This document shows positions 1-5,725 of a stretch of DNA of 9,295 bases, piece by piece. Position 1 is the stretch's first letter. Each line of letters starts with the position of its first letter. Source of the DNA: DATAFT01 sp035544635 (GTDB lineage Bacteria > Acidobacteriota > Thermoanaerobaculia > Multivoradales > Multivoraceae); the NCBI GenBank assembly GCA_035544635.1, contig DATKDQ010000036.1, positions 1 through 9,295 on the forward strand, read 5' to 3'. A model generated the notes under the pieces. The model did no database searches. It had not been told where the DNA came from and was given only the letters and a program-made list of their open reading frames with translations. A program made the position numbers and the translations under genes.

Positions 1-11
1 CCTCCTTGTTC

Positions 12-31
12 GACTCCTGTGGCGAGGAGTC
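12..31. repeat. Small hairpin at the left edge
   Basis: Two perfect 7-base arms, 12-18 and 25-31, pair around a 6-base loop. No T-tract follows on either strand. It lies about 110 bases past the stop of the minus-strand hydrolase pseudogene, so it could be a weak transcription end for that gene or for a gene beyond the window edge. No coding sequence was recognised in bases 1-141. Confidence 0.35.
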
Positions 32-141
32 TGGCGAGGCGTCGATGACGAAGCGATGACAGCTGCGGGAGGGCGACGGGGCGCGGCGGCCGGCGCTCGG
101 GGTCGCACCGACGGCGGAGGCGCGGGTGAGCTGCGGCGGCC

Positions 142-1114
142 CTACTCGGCGCCGCGCAGCGAGCCGAGCCAGCCGAGCAGCCCCTCGAAGTAGCAGTCCG
201 TGGCGTCCCACATCGCCAGGTGGCTCCCCTCGGCGCACTCGTGGTACGTCCCCTGCGGCAGCTGCTCGGCCATCCATGCCATGTGCGCCGGGTCCATGGT
301 GTCGTGGGCGGCGCCGATGACCAGCGTCGGCACGTCGATGCGGGCGAGGTCGCCGCTGCGGTCCCAGTCGGCGAGCTTGCCGCTCGCGCCGAAGCTCGCT
401 CGGCCCCTGCATCGGCAAGTAGATGTCGGCGTTGAGGGGCGCGAAGGCGCGGTTGACGGCGTCGGGCCACTCCGCGGGAGGGCGGCGCAGGACGTGGTGC
501 ACGTAGTGGTGGGGCACGAGGAGCTCGAGGTAGCGCGGGTCGTCGTACCGCTCGGCCGCCTCGAGGGCCTGGACCTCGGCCAGCACCGCCGGGTCCATCT
601 GCGGCATGAGCACCTCGTGGGCGTACCGGTTGTACGCCGGGATCGAGGACATCATGTTGGAGATGACGAGCCCGCGCAGGTGCTCGGGGTGGGCGAGCGC
701 GCGGCGAACCTGCTCGACCTCGGCGACGAAGCGCGGGATCTCCCACAGCTGCGGGCCCCGGGGCTGGTCGCTGAAGTGGGAGCCGAGCTGGTCGTAGAAG
801 ATGGTCTCGATGCCGGCCGGCGGCAGGTGCTCGGCGAAGATCTCCAGGTACTCGTGCGATACCCCCGGGCCGCCGTGCAGGAGGAGGACGGCGATCTCGT
901 CGCTGGCGCCGACCAGGCGCGTCCACACCTCGAAGGTGCCGGCCGGCGTCGTCACCGGGATGCGGCGCACGCCGGGCGCCTCTGCTTGCTGCGCCGGCGC
1001 GGGCGCGGCGGCGGGCGCCGGCTCGGCCGGCGGCGCGCTCGGGGCGGGACCGCCGGCCGCCGAACCGGCGGCGAGGAGGAGAGCGAGGGGCAGGCAGGCG
1101 AGCGATCGCCGCAT
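142..1114 (-). pseudogene. Broken secreted proline iminopeptidase-family alpha/beta hydrolase
   Basis: In intact relatives this would be a secreted serine aminopeptidase or related hydrolase. Reading leftward from ATG 1114-1112, with a GGAGG Shine-Dalgarno about 7 bases upstream, the product begins MRRSLACLPLALLLAAGSAA, a plausible signal peptide, followed by an Ala/Pro-rich linker. The oxyanion-hole motif LLLHGGPG (about residues 77-84) and FYDQLGS (about 106-112) follow. The text then jumps from VEQVRRAL (to residue 140) straight into AHPEHLRGLVISNMMSS, so the stretch of roughly 24 residues that should hold the nucleophile elbow GHSWGG is absent, in frame. The sequence continues with PHHYVHHVLR and PMQGPSE to base 395. 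There one extra base shifts the frame. The tail resumes as GASGKLADWD, PTLVIGAAHDTMDP and GSHLAM, which carry the Asp and His triad regions, and stops at 142-144. With no nucleophile and a frameshift it cannot be an active hydrolase. Family assignment is strong. Whether the lesions are biological or assembly errors cannot be told here. Confidence 0.85.
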
Positions 1115-1282
1115 CGGGGACCTCCAGGTTCTGATCGGTCTCCCTACTCTACATCCCGGCCGTCGGTTTCCACTCCGGCGCCGCGAGGAGGCGGCGCGCC
1201 GCGCCGTCCCTGGGCGGCGGCCACCGCGACCACCGGCAGCAGCAGCGGACCGTCGACCGTCCCGTTGGCGGCGCCCTGGGGG

Positions 1283-1487
1283 TTCTGCGAGGTGGGCCGA
1301 CGACGTGGTCACCGTGCTGGCGGAGCTCGCGCAGCTGCCCGAGGAGATCGACGTCGCCGCCGCCGAGGCCGCGGCGGCCGAGGTGCAGGCCATCCTCGGC
1401 ACCGTGGCCCAAGCCGACCTCGACGTCGCCATGGCGCGCCTGGAGACCGCGGTGGCCCGCGTCCAGGTGGCGCGCCGCCCGCGCTGA
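1283..1487 (+). pseudogene. atpC: 3' fragment of F1 ATP synthase epsilon subunit
   Basis: Bases 1299-1487 read DDVVTVLAELAQLPEEIDVA, then a helical hairpin, and end VARVQVARRPR before a TGA. This matches the end of the beta domain plus the C-terminal two-helix domain of the F1Fo ATP synthase epsilon subunit, with ELPEEIDV-like and RLQVA-like signatures. Just upstream a different frame reads GFCEVG (1283-1297), which in epsilon subunits directly precedes the VTVLAE strand, so the frame slips at about 1295-1299 by two missing bases or one extra. I cannot recognise the N-terminal two thirds of the protein upstream in any frame, and no other atp genes are present. The piece lies between the hydrolase pseudogene, whose divergent start is at 1114, and mobile-element debris. 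It is therefore an orphan fragment rather than a working operon gene. The assignment rests on recognised family motifs without an alignment. Confidence 0.7.
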
Positions 1488-1518
1488 GCGAACCGGCGCG
1501 CTAGAGCGGGCGCGGCCA

Positions 1519-1681
1519 CCGGCGGTGGTGGGGCCGGGGGAGCGGCCCCGGCGGGGGACGGCGCCGGGTGCGCGGTACCCGGGAGCGGCTCGCGCCGGGC
1601 CGGCCACTGCCTGCCGCGGTCTCTGCACGGGCGCTCGCCTCCACGCCCCCGCCAGGGCCGCTCCCCCGGCCCAGCACCGCG
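1519..1681. repeat. Large imperfect inverted repeat, 37-39 bp arms
   Basis: The left arm is 1519-1557 and the right arm 1645-1681. The reverse complement of the right arm matches the left over almost its full length, with two mismatches and two single-base gaps. The shared core is GCCGGGGGAGCGGCC. The arms enclose about 87 bases in which I see no further strong symmetry and no gene. The structure sits between the atpC fragment and the IS91-type transposase remnant, and could be the ends of a small decayed element or a large folded transcript or DNA cruciform. Known IS91 elements lack long terminal inverted repeats, so it need not belong to that remnant. Confidence 0.75.
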
Positions 1682-1740
1682 GTGTCGAGCTGCGCCAGCG
1701 ATTTTCGTCTCCATCTGGCAACGTCGTCACCGTCTGCGGT

Positions 1741-2092
1741 GTGCTCTTTGTCGAGGGCTTCGACCCGCGTTGACTTCCTCGCCCGGATGCTGCAGCACGT
1801 GCCCGCCCCCGACTGCACCAGAAGGCTCTTGCGCCTTCGCCTGATGCGGATCGCGAGACGGCCGCAGGCGAGCGTCGGCGCCTGCCCAAGCTGTGGGCCC
1901 AGCTCATCCGCCGTGTGTACGAGGTCGACCCGCTGCTGTGCCGAGAGTGTGGCCGGCACGATGCGCATCCTGGCCTTCGTCGTCGAGCCCGCCGCCATCC
2001 GCAAGATCCTCGCGCACCTCGAGAACAGAGGCGGGCAGCCCGGCAGGGGGCCTCCATCAGGGGTGGCGACGCCCTCACCGCTCGCCTCGTGA
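1741..2092 (+). pseudogene. IS91-type transposase, C-terminal remnant, multiply frameshifted
   Basis: Intact IS91-family transposases are HUH (Y2) rolling-circle enzymes. Pieces of their C-terminal part appear here in alternating frames. VLFVEGFDPR ends at a TGA (1771-1773). The next frame gives VDFLARMLQHVPAP (from 1769), resembling the DFLARL..HIP motif. The first frame then returns with LPKLWAQLIRRVYEVDPLLC (about 1879-1938). A further slip at about 1951-1957 gives GTMRILAFVVEPAAIRKILA, which runs to a TGA at 2090-2092. The YEVDPLLC..CG..MRILAF..EP..I.KIL order is characteristic of this family. The cysteines of the usual C-terminal zinc motif are split by the last frameshift. No catalytic HUH or tyrosine region is present upstream, so this is dead. 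Identification is good. The 5' limit is arbitrary. Confidence 0.72.
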
Positions 2093-2306
2093 TCGCCGCT
2101 CGGCCATCGGCGCGACCCGGACGATGTGCGGGCAAGTATCGCGGATGAGGCCGCTCTCAGTTGGGCGTGGACGGCTGCGGGGGACGAACCAGGCATCGTT
2201 GCGCGCTCACGGGCCTCTGAGGAACAACGCGGTCGCGGAATCGAGCTCGAGCGCGTCTCCTGGATGCTCGCCTCGGCGACCACCCCGAAAGCAAATCCCT
2301 ATCCCT

Positions 2307-2426
2307 TCGGCCGAGGCCCCCGACGAGCGCCACCGGCGCCTCTACGGCCTCTACGAGGAGCGCGCCACGGGGTTCCTGCGCACCCCGCCCGAGCCCCGCT
2401 GGGACGGCACTGTGGACTATACGCTG
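2307..2426 (+). pseudogene. Unidentified coding-like scrap
   Basis: This 40-codon stretch reads SAEAPDERHRRLYGLYEERA, continues GFLRTPPEPRWDG, and ends near VDYTL. Third codon positions are almost all G or C and the composition is that of an ordinary soluble protein, unlike the Arg/Pro-rich shadow frames around it. The frame stays open further in both directions, but the signal fades upstream at about 2300 and downstream at the hairpin beginning 2433. I do not recognise the protein family. It looks like a broken piece of a gene, possibly left by the same events that placed the IS91-type remnant next to it. Confidence 0.35.
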
Positions 2427-2432
2427 CGAATT

Positions 2433-2460
2433 CCGTCTCCACTCTTCGGAGTGGAGATGG
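2433..2460. repeat. 12-bp hairpin with TTCG tetraloop
   Basis: Arms 2433-2444 and 2449-2460 pair over 12 bases with a single G-T wobble (2435/2458), around a C(TTCG)G loop, an unusually stable tetraloop in RNA. The stem begins 119 bases before the TIR start codon. No T-tract follows on either strand, so a classical intrinsic terminator is not shown. It could insulate the TIR gene from upstream transcription or be the end of a mobile element. Confidence 0.75.
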
Positions 2461-2551
2461 CAACCGCAGCGGATCGCCGGCGGCTCTACCGCCGCCGCGG
2501 GTGTGCGCTCTGGGCCCTCCCCTCTGGTACTCTCGGGTCAGTGAGATCCCG

Positions 2552-4687
2552 ATGAAGTGGGCGATCATCCTGGGCATCCTCGTCGTCGTCGCCCTCGCCG
2601 TGAGGTGGTGGTCCCGGCGGTGGGTCCCCGACGCGGCGGGCCGTCCGGAGCCGGGCCCGGGAGCGCTGGCGACGGCCGCCGAGGAGGCCGCGGTCAACCG
2701 CCTGATCCGCATGTTTCAGAAGCTGGTGGACGCGCTTCCCCGCGAGGTCCGCTTCGGTGGGGGTGCCGAGGAACTGGCCGCGCTCGAGACCGCCGCGCGG
2801 CATCTCGAGGCGCTGCGTGTCGAGGCCCACGCGCAGCGCGCGCGGTGCCGCGTGCCCGCCGCCGTCGCGGCTCTCGATCGCCTGCTCGCGGCGCTCGCCG
2901 AAGCGCTCACGCCGCTGCAGGAAGGGGCGCTCGTCAACCGGCACGTCCAGCACCTGAAGCGCGTGGTCCGCGCCCTGCAGCGTTCGGAACCTCCGGTTCG
3001 GGTCAAGGGCCGCGAGGCGCTCGCGGACCCCATGGACGTGCTCGGCTCGCTGCGGGGGCAGATGCAGTCCGATCACCGGAGCCTCCGGAGCGCGCCGGCG
3101 AAGCGCGTCGTCGGGGCGCTCATCGCCCAGGCGGAGACGCTGCTGGCCGCGGCCCGGGAGCGGACGTCCGCGGAGCCTCTCGCCGACCACGAGGCGCAGG
3201 CGGAGCGCCTCGACGACACCCTGGCGCATGCGGCCGACCCCGAAGCCGCGGGCGGGCCCGACCCAGGTCGCGCGGCGGGCCTCGCCGACTTCGCCGAGTT
3301 TCTGGTCGAACGCTACGCGTGGGCCTTGGATCCGGGGCAAGCCTCTCAGATCGCGTCGCTCGCCGCGGACGTCCGGCGCGGACTCGACGAGCCTCGACAT
3401 CGCGGGCTCGCGGAAAGCGCCCGAGCCCTCGATCGCGCCACGGGCGACCTGCCGGAAGCCGTCCAGACGTGCCTCTTCCTGCGCGGCGCGATCGCCCAGC
3501 GCATCGCGCCGGCCGATCCGGACGCGGCCGCCGCGCTCGAGCGGCAGGTCGAGGACCTCGAGAGCGGCTGCCGATTGGGGCAGGCGCTGGCTCGAGACCG
3601 AGCCGAGGCCCTGGCCGGGGAGATCGCGCAGACGGTCCAGAGGATCGAGTCCACCACGCCGCGCTGCCCGGCATGCGGGACCCGACTTGCCGCGGCGCAG
3701 CGCTACTGCTACACGTGCGGCGGCGACACCTGGCTGGTGTCGAGCGCCGCGCGCCCGGTCGACGCGGCTCCGCCGCCGGCGCAGGCCCAGGAGGCCGGTG
3801 CGCCCGCGGGCGGCCGACGCGAAGGGCAGGCGGAGATGCCGGTCGCGCTGAGCGAGAGCGTTCATTTCAGCGTCGCCGGACCGCCGGCGGTCGCGCCGGG
3901 CCAGGCGTTCGTGGTGGACGTGTGGGCGCACGTCGAGCGCCAGCGCACCGAGGTGATGCGGCGCATCCGCGAATCCGCTCAGGGGCTCGAGCTGCTGACG
4001 GAGAAGGGCCCGCTGCGGCTGGCTCGGGGGACGGTCTTGACGGTCCGGCTCCGCGCCGCCGACCTGATCGTCGAGGATCCCGAAGACACGATCCTGTGGG
4101 CGGGCGAGATCGGCAAGGCGAGCTTTCCAGTGAAGGTGCCGGCGCAGGCTCCACTCGGAGACAAAGCGGCCAGCGTGACCTTCCAAGTGGACGGTCTGCA
4201 GGTCGCCAAGCTGCATTTCACGCTGACCGTCGCCCAGGCGGGGACGGCCTCGCAGTCCCTCGCCACCCGCCAGGCGCGCCACCGCACCGCGTTCGCCTCC
4301 TATGCCAGCGAGGACCGCGACGAGGTGCTGAGCGTCCTCCAGGGCCTCCAGAAGGGCGTTCCGGGGCTGACCGTGTTTCTGGACGTGGCGGCGCTGCGCT
4401 CCGGCGAACGGTGGGAGGAGCGCCTGCGGGAGGAGATCTGCTCGCGCGACGTCCTCTATCTATTCTGGTCCGAGGCGGCGCGGCAATCCCCCTGGGTGGT
4501 GCGCGAGTGGCGCCTCGGGTTCGAGCATCGGGGCGTGGACTTCATCGATCCGGTGCCGCTCGTCTCGCCTGCGGTGGCGCCACCGCCGCGCGAGCTGGCC
4601 GAGCTTCACTTCAACGACTGGGTGCTGGCCTACAAGTGGCGCGCCGCGCCTCACCGAGCTGACAGCGCCGCTGCCGCCCCGAGCTAG
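2552..4687 (+). CDS. Membrane-anchored zinc-ribbon, beta-sandwich and TIR-domain protein
   Basis: This 711-residue protein is probably a membrane-tethered TIR effector. I chose ATG 2552 because the protein starts at once with a hydrophobic anchor (IILGILVVVALAV, about residues 5-17) followed by a basic stretch, WWSRRW. The open frame continues upstream without coding character, and there is no strong Shine-Dalgarno. Residues about 40-365 are Ala/Leu/Arg/Glu-rich and predicted largely helical. A zinc ribbon follows: CPAC at C372/C375 and CYTC at C386/C389. After an Ala/Pro linker, about 435-565 forms a beta-rich domain opening VHFSVAGPPAVAPGQAFVVD, of a kind I associate with bacterial TIR proteins. 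The TIR domain covers about 577-700: AFASYASEDRDEV (580-592), FLDVAALRSGERWEERL (D611) and SEAARQSPWVVREW, where E652 fits the catalytic glutamate of NAD-cleaving TIRs. NAD hydrolysis and a defence or signalling role are inferences. It has no operon partner. A GC hairpin begins 18 bases after the stop. Confidence 0.93.
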   Translation: MKWAIILGILVVVALAVRWWSRRWVPDAAGRPEPGPGALATAAEEAAVNRLIRMFQKLVDALPREVRFGGGAEELAALETAARHLEALRVEAHAQRARCRVPAAVAALDRLLAALAEALTPLQEGALVNRHVQHLKRVVRALQRSEPPVRVKGREALADPMDVLGSLRGQMQSDHRSLRSAPAKRVVGALIAQAETLLAAARERTSAEPLADHEAQAERLDDTLAHAADPEAAGGPDPGRAAGLADFAEFLVERYAWALDPGQASQIASLAADVRRGLDEPRHRGLAESARALDRATGDLPEAVQTCLFLRGAIAQRIAPADPDAAAALERQVEDLESGCRLGQALARDRAEALAGEIAQTVQRIESTTPRCPACGTRLAAAQRYCYTCGGDTWLVSSAARPVDAAPPPAQAQEAGAPAGGRREGQAEMPVALSESVHFSVAGPPAVAPGQAFVVDVWAHVERQRTEVMRRIRESAQGLELLTEKGPLRLARGTVLTVRLRAADLIVEDPEDTILWAGEIGKASFPVKVPAQAPLGDKAASVTFQVDGLQVAKLHFTLTVAQAGTASQSLATRQARHRTAFASYASEDRDEVLSVLQGLQKGVPGLTVFLDVAALRSGERWEERLREEICSRDVLYLFWSEAARQSPWVVREWRLGFEHRGVDFIDPVPLVSPAVAPPPRELAELHFNDWVLAYKWRAAPHRADSAAAAPS

Positions 4688-4704
4688 CGCGAGTCCATCG
4701 CACC

Positions 4705-4725
4705 CGCGCCGCGCCCGGCGGCGCG
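4705..4725 (+). terminator. GC-rich hairpin after the TIR gene
   Basis: Perfect 8-base arms at 4705-4712 and 4718-4725 pair around a 5-base loop, starting 18 bases after the TIR stop codon. Position and stability suit a transcription end. There is no T-tract, so it could work only as a Rho-assisted or structural 3' end. Function is inferred from placement. Confidence 0.4.
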
Positions 4726-4809
4726 CAGCCGAGCCTCGAGGGTGCCAGAAGTAGCAAGCGAAGAAAAGGGTCGGCTGCGGCCCCCGAAGAGTCGCTGCTT
4801 CGCCCGCGG

Positions 4810-4896
4810 CTACTCCCAACTCAGCGCCTCCACCGGATCGGGGCGACCGGCGCGGCGGGCGGGGACGACGTTCACGCAGGCGATCAGCAGCAGCAC
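4810..4896 (-). pseudogene. C-terminal scrap of a MacB/FtsX-type ABC transporter permease
   Basis: Reading leftward, 28 codons give VLLLIACVNVVPARRAGRPD then PVEALSWE and a TAG at 4812-4810. A hydrophobic helix end followed by PARRA.R.DPVEAL.(W/Y)E is the hallmark C-terminus of FtsX/MacB-type permeases, including the duplicated permeases common in Acidobacteriota. The LLLLIACVNV part also resembles an internal helix of these proteins, so the scrap may itself join two distant parts. At about 4896 the permease text stops and plus-strand Rieske oxygenase text begins, giving a sharp chimeric junction. Nothing upstream of it encodes the rest of the permease, so it cannot function. Confidence 0.6.
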
Positions 4897-5613
4897 GCGC
4901 CTCTGCGGCGAGGGCGCCGGCTCGGTGGGAGCGGCGATCCAGTGCCCCTACCACGCCTGGACCTACGAGCTCGACGGCAGGCTCCGCGCGGCGCCCAACA
5001 TGGCGGACGTCGCGCAGTTCGACCGCGCCGACCACCCGCTGCTGCCGGTACCGCTCACCGAATGGGAGGGTCTCCTCTTCGTCCATCTCGGCGACGCGAC
5101 TGCCCCAACGTGCACCCGTACCTGAACAAGCTCACCCCCTACAAGAACACGACGAACGACCTCGACGAGGGGCCGGTCCTCGGCGGGGCGATGTGGATGA
5201 CCAACGCCGACGGCAGCATGACGGTCGGCGGCGAGCGCTGCGCGCCGCTGCTGCCGGGCCTTGGCGAAGCCGACCGCAGGCACGTCGGCTACTACATCAT
5301 CTTCCCCTCGATGTTCCTCTCCCTCCATCCGGATTACGTGCTCGTCCACCGGGTGCGTTCGCTCGCCCCCACCCGCACGCGGATCGCCTGCGACTGGCTC
5401 TTCCATCCGGAAGCGATCGCCGCGCCGGGGTTCGACCCGCAGCCGGCGATCGATTTCTGGGACCTGACGAACCGCCAGGACTGGGAGCTCTGCGCCAACG
5501 CCCAGAAGGGGGTGGCGTCGCGCTTCTATGTGCCGGGTCCTTACGCCGAGATCGAGAGCCAGCTCGCGGCCTTCGACCGCGAGTATCTGCGGGCGATGGG
5601 CGGCGGTGGGTGA
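4895..5613 (+). pseudogene. Rieske ring-hydroxylating oxygenase alpha-subunit pseudogene
   Basis: Intact members are [2Fe-2S] Rieske plus mononuclear-iron oxygenases acting on aromatic or quaternary-amine substrates. Here the text starts mid-domain at TRLCGEGAG. It includes the second half of the cluster motif, CPYHAWTYELDGRL (from 4943), but the first half (C-x-H) is missing, replaced by permease DNA. The frame holds through LTEWEGLLFVHLGD to about 5095. A junction then leads, in another frame, into CPNVHPYLNKLTPYKN (from about 5101). In relatives the intervening 45-60 residues carry the conserved Trp/Asn region and the first iron histidine of the ECYHCP..HP motif, so H1 is lost while the second (VHP) remains. 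The catalytic domain then runs clean through GLGEADRRHVGYY, SLHPDYVLVHRV and FWDLTNRQDW, probably containing the aspartate ligand, to ALREYLRAMG-like end and TGA 5611-5613. Loss of start, cluster ligands, iron ligand and frame make it non-functional. The substrate cannot be told. Confidence 0.85.
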
Positions 5614-5725
5614 GCGATCGCGGCGGAGCGGGAAGACCTCCGCGTCTTGAGCGGGTGAAGCTGTTTCTCAAGGAGGCCCGCACCCGCCCCCAGCCCGGAT
5701 AGACCCTCGTCAGATCGTGAATCTC

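Larger units (their letters stand above)
2093..2551 (+). other. Gene-poor stretch upstream of the TIR gene
   Basis: These 459 bases lie between the IS91-type remnant and the TIR start codon. An open frame runs through from 2126 in phase with the TIR gene, but its residues look non-coding: Arg/Pro-rich, no recognisable motif, poor codon pattern. The only contents I can support are the coding-like scrap at 2307-2426, the TTCG hairpin at 2433-2460, and a small 6-base-stem hairpin at 2478-2494. I see no convincing -35/-10 pair for the TIR gene. Confidence 0.5.

Noticed and set aside
200..1504. Long plus-strand open frame across the left region
   Set aside because: It is antisense to the recognisable minus-strand hydrolase and passes through atpC in the wrong frame at its end. 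Its composition (Arg/Gly/Val-rich, motif-free) is typical of a GC-rich shadow.
1519..1681. Integron attC site
   Set aside because: The unit is large and folds as one hairpin, but no core GTTRRRY-type boxes, integrase or cassette arrangement is visible.
2126..2551. N-terminal extension of the TIR protein to an upstream start
   Set aside because: The extension has no domain signal and non-coding composition, and would place a 142-residue basic tail before the TM anchor. The ATG at 2552 starts right at the hydrophobic segment.
2486..4282. 598-codon minus-strand open frame opposite the TIR gene
   Set aside because: It is Arg/Gly/Leu-rich without motifs and antisense to a gene with clear TM, zinc-ribbon and TIR motifs, so a GC-content shadow.
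2557..4662. 701-codon plus-strand open frame in the +2 register of the TIR gene
   Set aside because: It is almost entirely Arg, Gly, Ala and Pro with no domain, which is what shifting a GC-rich gene produces.
5614..5725. Bidirectional terminator between the Rieske pseudogene and the kinase gene
   Set aside because: Only a 5-base stem (AAGAC/GTCTT) without a T-tract is visible, too weak to call. An open frame ending LERVKLFLKEARTRPQPG nearby was also considered but could not be tied to a known family.
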